A DNA stretch of 64,000 nucleotides from Pseudomonas resinovorans NBRC 106553. Lineage in GTDB: Bacteria > Pseudomonadota > Gammaproteobacteria > Pseudomonadales > Pseudomonadaceae. A model generated the notes under the pieces. That model was not told where the DNA came from. It was given only the letters and a program-made list of their open reading frames with translations, and did no database searches. The stretch is from contig NC_021499.1 of assembly GCF_000412695.1 (NCBI RefSeq), forward strand, positions 3,162,001 to 3,226,000. Reading direction: 5' to 3'. A program made the position numbers and the translations under genes. Positions 42,362 to 50,269 of this stretch are shown here, one piece after another. Each line of letters begins with the position of its first letter. Position 1 is the stretch's first letter.

Positions 42362-42392
42362 GCTCAACGTAACGCCGTCCATTATGCGAAGT
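42362..42392 (-). other. Array right boundary: hybrid phage/chromosome dif-like site
   Basis: Reads as phage B attP2 up to CCATTATGCGAAG (42379-42391) and continues with host TTACGGATCT. In dif orientation the XerC-type arm (AACTTCGCATAA) comes from the chromosome, and the central part and XerD-type arm come from the phage. This is the expected product of a XerC-mediated exchange. The functional chromosomal dif would lie at the other end, left of the window. Confidence 0.7.
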
Positions 42393-42636
42393 TACGGATC
42401 TAAAGGTCCGCACCGATGTGCGTCAGAATCAGCGCTGCCAACCACGATATCAACGGTCACGAGAACCACAGCCAGAACCTCAATGCCAGGCACTGCTCCT
42501 GTGACGTAATTTTCCACGACGGTTCCAGATGCGGCGCTGGATGACATGGAGCGTTTTGAAGCTTCGGAGAGTCACACATGAACGCACCCCGTTTACGAGA
42601 TGCATCACATGGACACTGTTTGCCGAGGCGACGGCT
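42393..42636. other. Gene-free host stretch next to the array
   Basis: No convincing coding sequence, repeat or RNA gene was seen in these 244 bp. Short open frames on both strands lack ribosome sites. Confidence 0.5.
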
Positions 42637-42867
42637 TCATGCCTTTGAAATACCCGCGATGGTGATTCCGTATTTCCGCAGAAGCTTTGCTGCCGGCTCA
42701 TCGCTGAGCTTGTCCTCGTGGTCCCCGTATTCTCCTTTTTCCAGGTTGTGGCTAGCCCAATCCAACACGTACTCCACGGTGGTTTCCATGCTCGGCTTCC
42801 TGTCGGCCTGCATATCCAGGGTGCTCGTCCCGTTGTCCTTCTTGTAGGTGATGATCCAGTGCGCCAT
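42637..42867 (-). CDS. Hypothetical 76-aa protein
   Basis: MAHWIITYKKDNGTSTLDMQ... is a small soluble acidic protein with a beta-rich N-terminus and helical rest. The ATG at 42867 has GGAG 8 bases upstream and is preferred to an in-frame start 10 codons earlier. It is the first chromosomal gene after the prophage array. No family recognised. Confidence 0.65.
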   Translation of the reverse strand: MAHWIITYKKDNGTSTLDMQADRKPSMETTVEYVLDWASHNLEKGEYGDHEDKLSDEPAAKLLRKYGITIAGISKA

Positions 42868-43156
42868 GGCGATTCTCCGCTCATCGGTAATACGCATCGG
42901 CAGGTGCCGAACGTCCTTCCTCGTTCGAGTGATTCAATGACACAACGGTTCAGCCTATTGATTGCCGGAGCTTTGGCGCCTGATGCCAGGCAACAAGGTT
43001 GGCGATGCATTCCCTCGTTGCCAAAGGCAGCAACTCGCCACCGCAGAGCGCATTGGGCGGCGATGGCCGTCGGTACATTCGCCGCTGGCCGCCGAATCCC
43101 TGGAAATCAAGCCCGCCAGCGCCATCACCCTGGCGAAGAACGCCGGCGTGCAGGGT
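42868..43156. other. Intergenic, possible gene remnant
   Basis: A plus-strand frame ending at 43168 (...PLAAESLEIKPASAITLAK...) looks protein-like in its last third but has no credible start or ribosome site. It may be a decayed gene tail. Nothing else was recognised. Confidence 0.3.
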
Positions 43157-43300
43157 TCACTGGAATAGCTGGCTGATGCTGACCAGGGGAATTCCGTTGC
43201 CGTGGCTGGACTGGGGTGGTGATGGCTCAGCCAGGAGGATGATCAACAGCAGGACGCCCAACAGGGCGGGAGCGAGCAGGAAAGCGAAAGGGTCGCGCAT
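43157..43300 (-). CDS. 47-aa single-span membrane protein
   Basis: MRDPFAFLLAPALLGVLLLI and a few further hydrophobic residues form one membrane helix, followed by a short polar tail. GGAGGT lies 4 bases before the ATG at 43300. Function unknown. Confidence 0.6.
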   Translation of the reverse strand: MRDPFAFLLAPALLGVLLLIILLAEPSPPQSSHGNGIPLVSISQLFQ

Positions 43301-43457
43301 GGGGACCTCCATCCGGTGCGGCCGGATTGGCTGGTTCTTGTTGTAGGTGCCCCAGTGTGCAACCGAGTGCCGCCACGGACTTTTCATTCCGCGCCAGGAA
43401 CTTTGCATATCGTGCCAACCGCTATCCGTCCGTCGCCGGCGGGCCCGCGCTGTGGGG

Positions 43458-43551
43458 GCGATTTCAATCGCAGCTCCCCGTAGGAGCGAGCTCTGCTCGC
43501 GATCCCCTCGCCCCGAACTCCCCCCAAGCCTGTAGGAGCGAATTCATTCGC
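43458..43551. repeat. Cluster of three REP-like palindromes
   Basis: GCGAT..ATCGC (43458-43471), then GTAGGAGCGAG CTCTG CTCGC (43480-43500), then GTAGGAGCGAATTCATTCGC (43532-43551). The GTAGGAGCGA head with a self-complementary GCGA...TCGC core is the usual REP form of fluorescent and related Pseudomonas. The surrounding 43301-43615 holds no convincing gene. Confidence 0.75.
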
Positions 43552-43615
43552 GAAAGGGCAACGCAGTTGCCCCAACAAGCAAAGGCCCCTCCCCACACCG
43601 GAGAGGGGCCTCACC

Positions 43616-43861
43616 TCACACCAACGGCAACTTCGCCATCTTCGCCAACCGCAAGAAATCCTTCTCGTTGCTCCGGGACAAATAGATCACCGCCTCCATC
43701 AGCGCCTCCTCCTTGATGTTGTCCAGATAGGGCCCGGGAATCCCCTCTCGCATCGCCGCATTGTCCAGGAGGACTTCAGCCAGCACCCGCACCGTGTTCA
43801 GCCGCGAATCCAGCCGATTCACCAGCTCCCACAGCCGCCGCTCATCAAGGTCTTCGTTCAT
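43616..43861 (-). CDS. Hypothetical 81-aa helical protein
   Basis: MNEDLDERRLWELVNRLDSR... is an all-helical soluble protein. Its ATG overlaps the stop of the DUF1254 gene (ATGA), so it is translated from the same mRNA. No family recognised. Confidence 0.75.
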   Translation of the reverse strand: MNEDLDERRLWELVNRLDSRLNTVRVLAEVLLDNAAMREGIPGPYLDNIKEEALMEAVIYLSRSNEKDFLRLAKMAKLPLV

Positions 43862-45579
43862 GCCGACACCTCCTTGCCACTGGCCATGAAGGCCGGCAAA
43901 TCCCGCCAGGCCACCCAGACTTCACCCTGCCAGCGCACCACGCCAATTCGCCGACCTGCATAGCTCAGCGCGTCCCGGTGCGGCGCCGCATCCGGCACCC
44001 GGTGATAGTCATGCAGCGTCGGCACCAGCACTGCGCCGATCCATCGGCCGACGGCCTCGTGCTCAGGCCTGCCTAACTGGAACAGCGCCCTGTAGGCGCC
44101 GGTATCGCTGATGGCCGCAACCTCTTCATGGAAGTCATCGCTGTAGCCGAGGCACACCACCTGTTCACCCGGCCCGTAGAGGCGCAGCAACAGGCTGAAA
44201 TCACCCTTGGGACTCGGCAGCCAGTTGGCTTCCTTGTCGGCGCCGGGGGACTGCTGCTGGACGTAGAGGGTCAGGGAGCCATCCGGGTTCTTCTTCAGGT
44301 CCTTGTTCTTGGTGCCAATGGAGAAGCGGTTGATCGGATTCGGCTCGAAGAAGTGCTCGCCGTCGTAGGAAGACAGCGACCAGAACGCATTCGCAGGCGG
44401 CAGTTGCCCGGCCGGGAAGGTTAGGCTGTAGCGCTGCTGCCCCTGCAGGCGCATGCCCTGGCCGTCGTAGTCGGTGCCGATGTAGAGCGCGTCGTCCGGC
44501 TTGTTGGTGGCGATATAGGCCTTGGCCACCCAGGCCCGGCGCAGGTAGTCGGTGCCAAAGGCGCCGGCGGTGAGGTCGGCGGCCCAGTGGTTGCCGAACT
44601 TGTTGGGCTGGATGCTGTAGGAGAAGCCCGCGTCCAGCAGGCGGGAGCCGTCCGCCAGGGCGCGGTCCAGGCCGCGTTGCACGGCGGGATTGTTCCCGGC
44701 CTGCTCCAGCACGCGCCTGAAGCTCTCGGTCAGCCCCACCTCCCCCGGTCGCGGCTTGTTCTCGGCCAGTACGGCGGCCAGGTCGGCCCAGAAGTTCTCA
44801 TCCTTTACCCAGCGCACTTCGCCCTTGCCCTGGGCGGGCGCCGGGAACTTCGGCAGCTCGCGCCAGTTCACCGGCTTGGCCTTGCCGTCGAACGCGCTGA
44901 GGGGATAGGCGTTCATCTGGTTCACCAGCGGCTGGATCGCCTCGCGATCGGCGGCCGTGTCGTCCATGAAGATGCGCGGCACCAGCCAGGCCAGGTTGGT
45001 GGGGGCACGCAGCACGTCCACCACGTTGGCCGGCTTTTCACCCTGCCAGTCGGGGCCGACCACCATGTAGAAGCCCGCCTTGGAGTGAATGCGCGAACTC
45101 GGTGCGGCGAACACCTCCGTGTAGGCGTCCATGCAATGCAGGACCCAGTAGCGCGAGCCGAAATCCGGCACCTGCACGATCACCGGCTCCTTGCTGAGAT
45201 CGAGGAAGGTCTGGCCGTAGACCACATCCTGGTTGGGAGTCAGGACGTAGCGCTGCCCGGCATCCAGGTAGTCGGTGAGCATGCTGAGCCGGTTGATCGG
45301 CGCCACCGGCAGGATGCCGCCCAGCAGGCCCGGCTTGGGGACCTGGCGCATGGCCAGGCGCCGATTGTGCAGGCTCACGGCAGGCCAGCCCCAGGTATAG
45401 GCCTGCATGCCCACCTGGTAGGCCTGCTCTTCCTGCGCCTTCTCGGCCACGCTGGCCGACGCCGTTGCGCTGGCAGGTGTGCGTTCGACGGTCTGGGCCG
45501 CCAGTAGCGAGCCGGCGCCCAGCGGCATGCCCAGGGCAACGGCCAGGGCGAGGCGTGAAATCGGTAGCGAGAGCTTCAT
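43858..45579 (-). CDS. Exported DUF1254/DUF1214-domain protein (573 aa)
   Basis: Signal peptide (about residues 1-28, ending SLLAAQ), then an N-terminal DUF1254 region (YTWGWPAVSLHNRRLAM, TPNQDVVYGQTFLDL, VPDFGSRYWVLHCMDAYTE). The C-terminal DUF1214 region shows NKFGNHWAAD, LTFPAGQLPPANAFWSLSSY and NWLPSPKGDFSLLLRLYGP. It is a periplasmic or secreted beta-sandwich protein of a widespread but poorly understood family; enzyme activity is not established. A second family member is encoded upstream on the same strand. The 81-aa gene is coupled behind it. Confidence 0.85.
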   Translation of the reverse strand: MKLSLPISRLALAVALGMPLGAGSLLAAQTVERTPASATASASVAEKAQEEQAYQVGMQAYTWGWPAVSLHNRRLAMRQVPKPGLLGGILPVAPINRLSMLTDYLDAGQRYVLTPNQDVVYGQTFLDLSKEPVIVQVPDFGSRYWVLHCMDAYTEVFAAPSSRIHSKAGFYMVVGPDWQGEKPANVVDVLRAPTNLAWLVPRIFMDDTAADREAIQPLVNQMNAYPLSAFDGKAKPVNWRELPKFPAPAQGKGEVRWVKDENFWADLAAVLAENKPRPGEVGLTESFRRVLEQAGNNPAVQRGLDRALADGSRLLDAGFSYSIQPNKFGNHWAADLTAGAFGTDYLRRAWVAKAYIATNKPDDALYIGTDYDGQGMRLQGQQRYSLTFPAGQLPPANAFWSLSSYDGEHFFEPNPINRFSIGTKNKDLKKNPDGSLTLYVQQQSPGADKEANWLPSPKGDFSLLLRLYGPGEQVVCLGYSDDFHEEVAAISDTGAYRALFQLGRPEHEAVGRWIGAVLVPTLHDYHRVPDAAPHRDALSYAGRRIGVVRWQGEVWVAWRDLPAFMASGKEVSA

Positions 45580-45633
45580 GAGAACTTCCGGGTTGTTTGA
45601 AGAGTCAGCCAGGCAGGACGCCCGGCACCATTG

Positions 45634-45849
45634 TCAGAACCGCCAGCACCAGTTGCTGGCCATGGCGTGTACCAGTCGCGGGTCATAGCCGATGGCGACC
45701 TGGCGGATCACCTGCGCCTGATCGAGGTAATGACGGTCCATGCCATCCAGCGGGGCCATGAGCCTGGTGGCGATCGTGCCCAGGGCGGCGGCCAGCAGCA
45801 GGGACGGAATGAGCAGGCGCAGCAGTCGGCAAAGCAGCAGGAAACCCAT
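45634..45849 (-). CDS. 71-aa membrane-anchored hypothetical protein
   Basis: N-terminal hydrophobic segment (MGFLLLCRLLRLLIPSLLLA) acting as signal or anchor, then a polar tail. GAGGAG 7 bases before the ATG at 45849 fixes the start. It lies between the two DUF1254 genes on the same strand. Confidence 0.68.
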   Translation of the reverse strand: MGFLLLCRLLRLLIPSLLLAAALGTIATRLMAPLDGMDRHYLDQAQVIRQVAIGYDPRLVHAMASNWCWRF

Positions 45850-45943
45850 GATTCGGCTCCTCGAAGTCGAACCGGGCCCGCCTCGCTCCGTGCGTGCCGA
45901 AAGCAGCAGCGGAGGACGGCGCCCGGTGAAGGTGGAACGGATG

Positions 45944-47434
45944 TCAGTCGATGCGTCGAATGGCCGGTGGCGCCCAGTCACCCACGAAGATCGCCGGGTC
46001 CTCGGCACGGTAGGCACGGACGATCAGCTGGAACGGGCCGTCCGGGCTGGGTAGCCAGTTGGCCTCGCGTCCTGCCGGCGCCTCCCGCTGGATGAGCACG
46101 TCCAGCGAGCCATCGGGGTTGTACTGCAGGCCCTTGTCCACGCTGTTGAGGGTCCAGCGGCTGGCCGGGTTGGGATAGAACAGCCGCTCGGGCAAGCGGT
46201 AGATGGTCAGGCCCCAGTAGGCTTCCACCTTCGGGAAGTCGCCCTTGGCGAAATGCAGCACGTAGCGCTGGTTGCCATCCAGCGGGCGCGCCTCGGTATC
46301 GGCGATGCCCGCCATGGCCGCGTATTCGTCGGCGGTGTTGGAGTAGATGCCGCGATGGGCAAGCCCAGCGCGCTGCAGGTAGTCGTAGCCGAACGCCCCC
46401 ACGGGTTGGTCGGGCTGCGGAACGCCCCAGCCGTTCACCACTTTGGTTCGGGCCGTGGCCGAGCGGTCCTGGACCAGTTGCCAACCATCGGCCACCGCTT
46501 TCTGCAGGGCTTCCCGGGTGGCGCTGTCGAGCTTCTCGGGATCGAACGGCAGGCCCGGGCCGACACCGATGCGACGGAACATCGCCCACAGGGCTTCCTC
46601 GCCGGGACGCGGACCGGCATCGGCCATGGCGCGGTTGAGGATACGGAAGAACTCCAGCGAAGTGGACAGTGCCTGTTCGTCGGCGGGGACCGCGCGGCGC
46701 CGGTCATCCGCCGGCAGTTCGGGGGCTTTCCAGTCCTTGCCGGACACATAGGCGGACAGCGGTTCGAGGGTGAACTGCCGCTGCACGACGCGGGTGCGTT
46801 TCTCCAGGTCCTGGCGGTCCTCGAAGAAGGTGCGCAGTAGGATGAAGCCGGTGTGGGTAGCCACCGGCACGGCGGTCACGCCCTTGGGCAACTCACCCTT
46901 CCAGCCCGGCCCTACCAGGGCATAGTCGCCGGCACGGTTGCCCACCGAACGCTTGGAGATATTGGCGACCGTCTCGGTGTAGGCGTCGGTGACTTGCGCG
47001 GTCCAGTAGCGCATGTCGCCCGTGTCGGGCACATGGAGGACCAGCGGCTCCTGGCTGAGATCCAGGCAAGCCTGGGAGTACAGCAGGTCGCCATTGGGGG
47101 TGACGAAGAGCTTGTACTGGTCATCGGCGGGGCCGGTTTCGTGGCGGAAGCTGTTCAGCGGCGCGTGGTGGCGGAACGCCGGGTCCAGCAGGCGCGAACA
47201 CACGCGATAGTTCTCAACGGCCGGCCAGCCGTAGACATAGGCCTGCACGCCGATGGAATAGGCGTCCAGCTGGCGGGCGCGGTAGAGCACCTTCTGCGCG
47301 GGCCGCTCGCCCGGCTCCACGCGATCGGCGCGGATGAGTTCCACCGGCGGGGGCTGGATCGGATGGGGTTGTTCGGCGGCATTGGCCAGGTTGGCCGCAC
47401 ACAGCAGGGCCAGGGCCGAAAGTCGGAATCCCAT
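45944..47434 (-). CDS. Exported DUF1254/DUF1214-domain protein (496 aa)
   Basis: Paralogue of the 573-aa protein: signal peptide (MGFRLSALALLCAANLANAA), DUF1254 part (YVYGWPAVENYR, TPNGDLLYSQACLDLSQEP, VPDTGDMRYWTAQVTDAYTE) and DUF1214 part (YVLHFAKGDFPKVEAYWGL, REANWLPSPDGPFQLIVRAY). The ATG at 47434 has GAGG 8 bases upstream and begins the signal peptide; an ORF extension of 47 residues lacks signal character. The inverted repeat at 47524-47537 lies about 90 bp upstream. Confidence 0.85.
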   Translation of the reverse strand: MGFRLSALALLCAANLANAAEQPHPIQPPPVELIRADRVEPGERPAQKVLYRARQLDAYSIGVQAYVYGWPAVENYRVCSRLLDPAFRHHAPLNSFRHETGPADDQYKLFVTPNGDLLYSQACLDLSQEPLVLHVPDTGDMRYWTAQVTDAYTETVANISKRSVGNRAGDYALVGPGWKGELPKGVTAVPVATHTGFILLRTFFEDRQDLEKRTRVVQRQFTLEPLSAYVSGKDWKAPELPADDRRRAVPADEQALSTSLEFFRILNRAMADAGPRPGEEALWAMFRRIGVGPGLPFDPEKLDSATREALQKAVADGWQLVQDRSATARTKVVNGWGVPQPDQPVGAFGYDYLQRAGLAHRGIYSNTADEYAAMAGIADTEARPLDGNQRYVLHFAKGDFPKVEAYWGLTIYRLPERLFYPNPASRWTLNSVDKGLQYNPDGSLDVLIQREAPAGREANWLPSPDGPFQLIVRAYRAEDPAIFVGDWAPPAIRRID

Positions 47435-47523
47435 GGATGTGTCCTCGGGTTTTCTTGTTGTTATTGCCCCGGTGTTGGGGGCGCTCGCCTTGGAATATGC
47501 CGAGCGGGTCGGGGGATTTTTAT

Positions 47524-47537
47524 CCCCCTCATGGGGG
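47524..47537. promoter_or_regulatory. Inverted repeat CCCCCTCATGGGGG upstream of DUF1254 gene
   Basis: CCCCC and GGGGG arms around TCAT, 90 bp before the 496-aa gene. A very similar element (arms around TTAAT) lies directly before the MalT-like activator at 56453-56467. It is a candidate operator for that activator. GGGGGA.TTTTTATCCCCC also pairs just to its left. Confidence 0.5.
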
Positions 47538-48132
47538 AAGGCCGACTTCGAGAAAGCGGAGCATCGATGCTCCATCCCAAGCAGCGCAGCAACGTAGGAT
47601 GTGGCGGGCGGCGTTCCGCTTGAGCGCAGCGATACCCATCAGCCATGTCTTGTTGCCAAGCTCATTGTCGAGTGGGCTGTGGGGTTCTGTTTCGTCCCCC
47701 CGGACGAGTCCCTTTCTCAGTCGCCGAAAGGAACCAAAGGGCTTGCCCCTGCATCCGGCCCGACTGCGTCGGGTCCCCTCGCTACATCGCTGCTCCGGGG
47801 GCACGGCGCGAGGGGCCATCCATGGCCCCGCGCGCCTCTCGCGGCATCCATGCCGCTCGTCCCCCTCCACAACGATTCCGCTCGGCCTCCTGAAGGGGCG
47901 CTTTGCGCGGCGTCATCTTCGTTGCTTAGTTTCAGGCCACTTTGAGCATCAGGACCGCTTTGCGCCTGCCGGCGCGAGTCACCCCTCGCCCTCTGGGAGA
48001 GGGGCTGGGGGAGAGGGGGATTTCCGCAGGCAGAGTGTTGGGCTTCGCTGCGCTCTGCACCAACCTACGGGGCCGCTGCGCGGCCCTTCGCGAATGAATT
48101 CGCTCCTACGAGGCCAACGGTCTGCAGTGGGG
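47538..48132. other. Gene-free stretch of about 600 bp with repeats
   Basis: No ribosome-site-supported gene was seen. The region has GC-rich, palindrome-rich sequence, including a complex GAGAGGGG/CCCTCG hairpin at about 47981-48020 and a REP-like palindrome at 48090-48109. Long open frames across it are GC-driven and run antisense into the SDR gene. Confidence 0.55.
48090..48109 (-). repeat. REP-like palindrome
   Basis: On the minus strand it reads GTAGGAGCGAATTCATTCGC, the same unit as at 43532-43551. It sits just behind the end of the catabolic operon. Confidence 0.75.
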
Positions 48133-48906
48133 TCACTGCGCCAGGTAGCCCCCATCCACCACCAGGTCGCTGCCGGTCATGTAGCTGGAGTCGTCGGAGG
48201 CGAGGAACAGCGCCGCCTTGGCGATCTCGTCCGGGGTCGCCAGGCGGCCCATGGGGATGCGCTGTTGCAGGTAGCCGGAGAACTGCGCGGCCACATCGCC
48301 GCCCATTTCTTCCAGGCCGCCGGAAATCATCGCGGTGGCGGCGTAGCCCGGGCAGAGGTTGTTGATGCGCACCGGGTAGCCCTTGCGCGCGCAATGCGCG
48401 GCCGCCGACCGGGTGAAGATGCGCACGCCGCCCTTGCTGGCGTTGTAGGACGGCACCATGGGTTCGCCGATGAAGCCTTCGATGGACGCCACGTTGATGA
48501 TCGAACCGCCCTGCCCCTTCATGGCCGCGATGGCCTGCTGGGTGCCGATGAACACGGCGTCCAGGTTCACCGCGTTGGTCTTGCGCCATTGGGCCAGGGT
48601 GAGGGTTTCCACATCAGCGAGGATGGCGATGCCGGCGTTGTTCACCAGCACATCGAGGCGTCCCCAGCGCTCTTTCACGGTTTCCATCACCTGGGTCCAG
48701 CGCATTTCGTCGGTGACGTCGTGCTGCTGAAACAGCGCATTCAGCCCCGCGCCACGCAGACGTTCGGCTTCGACTTCGCCCTTGTCCGCGTCGAGGTCGG
48801 TCATGAGCACCGTGGCCCCCTCACGCAGGTAGGCTTGGGCAATGGCCAGGCCGATACCGCTGGCGGCGCCGGTGACCAGGCAGATCTTGTCTTGCAGGCG
48901 TTTCAT
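48133..48906 (-). CDS. SDR-family oxidoreductase (257 aa)
   Basis: Classical short-chain dehydrogenase/reductase using NAD(P)(H). TGAASGIG (12-19) binds the cofactor, NNAG (89-92) stabilises the fold, and the active-site residues are Ser141, Tyr154 and Lys158 (YNASK). The Asp at the end of the second strand (MTDLDA) suggests NAD preference. It is the last gene of the eight-gene operon and probably oxidises or reduces a hydroxyl/keto group of the pathway substrate. The exact substrate is unknown. Confidence 0.88.
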   Translation of the reverse strand: MKRLQDKICLVTGAASGIGLAIAQAYLREGATVLMTDLDADKGEVEAERLRGAGLNALFQQHDVTDEMRWTQVMETVKERWGRLDVLVNNAGIAILADVETLTLAQWRKTNAVNLDAVFIGTQQAIAAMKGQGGSIINVASIEGFIGEPMVPSYNASKGGVRIFTRSAAAHCARKGYPVRINNLCPGYAATAMISGGLEEMGGDVAAQFSGYLQQRIPMGRLATPDEIAKAALFLASDDSSYMTGSDLVVDGGYLAQ

Positions 48907-48920
48907 CTTTTCACTCCGAA

Positions 48921-49865
48921 TCAGATTTTCAGGCTGGCACCCATGGCCGCCACGAAGGGTTCGATGTAGCCGGGGAACAGCTCATCCAGTGGCGTGCCCT
49001 TGAACTCGGGCAGGTGCAGGCCATTCCAGTTGGCCCACAGCGGCATGCCCTCGGGGCATTGGGTCGCCGCAACGCCGATGGCCATCACGGTCTTGATCGG
49101 GCCCGGCGGTTGCGCGGCATAGGCGGCCAGCCACTGCTCGGCGCCCAGGTAGTGGCGCTCGACCGTCCGCCCGAGAATGCGTTCGCGTGCCTCCAGCAGC
49201 TCGTTCCAGGTGCAGTAGGTGGTAGCCGCCACCGGGCAGACCGCATTGCGCGATGCCGGATGGGCCAACACGTGGGGAATGATGCGTCCCACGTCATGGC
49301 CGCTGGACCAGGCCATCCTGGTGTTGCCGTCCCCCATCACCGCCACCGGTTCGAGCATGTAGTACTCGATCCAGAGACCGGCCGGGATGATGGTGTAATC
49401 CAGCCCGGCCAGCTCGATGACACGGCGGATGAAGGCCTTCTGGCGCGCCATCGCACGGTGTTCGGTATCGTTCGGCCAGAACTGCTCCCACTCGTAGATG
49501 AAGCCGTACTCGGACGGTACGAAACGCTCCACCCCGGCCTCGCGGGCCGCGTAGATCAGCGCGTACTGGCTCTCGGTGGCTGCATAGGGCGCGCAGGACA
49601 CCAGATAGTCGGTGCCCCGGAGCGCCGGAATCAGCGAGGCGTGGGAGGCCACATCCGCCTCTATCAGCTTCACCCCCCGTTCACGCCAGCGTGCATAGAG
49701 CGCCTGCTTGTCCGAATCGCCACGGGCTCCCAGTGTCGAGCGGTCACGGTCCTGCCCCTGGCGCAGGAGCACCTGCACATTGAACAGTCCCTGATCCAGC
49801 ATCTCGTCGACACAGGCACTGCCGGCGACACCCGTGGCGCCGTACACAGTTACGGTCTTTTTCAT
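48921..49865 (-). CDS. NmrA/isoflavone-reductase-like NAD(P)-binding protein
   Basis: 314-aa atypical SDR with an N-terminal GATGVAGS (GxxGxxG type) after TVTVYG, and a long substrate domain typical of NmrA/isoflavone reductase-like proteins (VERFVPSEYGF). The ATG at 49865 has AAGGA 8 bases upstream and overlaps the stop of the membrane protein gene, so the ORF extension of 20 residues is rejected. It is probably a reductase acting on an aromatic or cyclic intermediate, which is inference. Confidence 0.8.
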   Translation of the reverse strand: MKKTVTVYGATGVAGSACVDEMLDQGLFNVQVLLRQGQDRDRSTLGARGDSDKQALYARWRERGVKLIEADVASHASLIPALRGTDYLVSCAPYAATESQYALIYAAREAGVERFVPSEYGFIYEWEQFWPNDTEHRAMARQKAFIRRVIELAGLDYTIIPAGLWIEYYMLEPVAVMGDGNTRMAWSSGHDVGRIIPHVLAHPASRNAVCPVAATTYCTWNELLEARERILGRTVERHYLGAEQWLAAYAAQPPGPIKTVMAIGVAATQCPEGMPLWANWNGLHLPEFKGTPLDELFPGYIEPFVAAMGASLKI

Positions 49866-50260
49866 TGCAGAGTTCCTTGAGCGCTGGGTTGCCCGGCGTT
49901 GCGCAGCAACGCCAGGAACACCCATGCATAGAAAAGATCACCGCCGGACAGGGCCAGCAGCGGCCAGCCGATATGGCCATTGATGAAGTGCCAGCACACC
50001 ACCGCCACCACACCCAGCTTGGCCCAGGCGCCCCACAGGGCGAACAGGCGGTACTGCTGGAAGTCCATCGCCGCCTTCCAGTAGCCGACGCCGAAGGCGA
50101 TCACCAGCACGGCGAACAGGTCGACGAAGACCTTGTCGCTCGCCGTGACCGGCGCCAGCCCGAGCAGCCCTTCGACCAGGGGCATGGCGACGATCAGCGC
50201 GCCGCCAATGACCCAGTTGAACAGGGCCGCGGTGATGAAGATTTGCCGTCGATACGCCAT
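49862..50260 (-). CDS. 132-aa four-helix membrane protein
   Basis: About four membrane spans (FITAALFNWVIGGALIVAM, VDLFAVLVIAFGVGYW, LFALWGAWAKLGVVAVVCW, LLALSGGDLFYAWVFLAL). It resembles small unnamed membrane proteins often found in catabolic operons. It overlaps the NmrA-like gene by the ATGA arrangement. Possible roles are uptake or membrane handling of a hydrophobic substrate, not shown. Confidence 0.75.
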   Translation of the reverse strand: MAYRRQIFITAALFNWVIGGALIVAMPLVEGLLGLAPVTASDKVFVDLFAVLVIAFGVGYWKAAMDFQQYRLFALWGAWAKLGVVAVVCWHFINGHIGWPLLALSGGDLFYAWVFLALLRNAGQPSAQGTLQ

Positions 50261-50269
50261 CTCCCCTCC

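Larger units (their letters stand above)
35134..42391 (-). mobile_element. Inovirus prophage B, copy B3 (complete, array right end)
   Basis: Third B unit. At its right end the junction repeat CCATTATGCGAAG (42379-42391) is followed by TTACGGATCT, which occurs at no other junction. Bases from 42392 on are therefore host chromosome. Confidence 0.95.

Noticed and set aside
1..42391. Reading the tandem copies as an assembly artefact
   Set aside because: It cannot be fully excluded from sequence alone. However, exact junctions at an att-like repeat, a clean A-to-B switch and a distinct host junction are what biological integration predicts.
47437..48969. 510-codon plus-strand open frame after the DUF1254 gene
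   Set aside because: It runs through repeat-rich intergenic sequence and then antisense through the SDR gene, with no recognisable domain.
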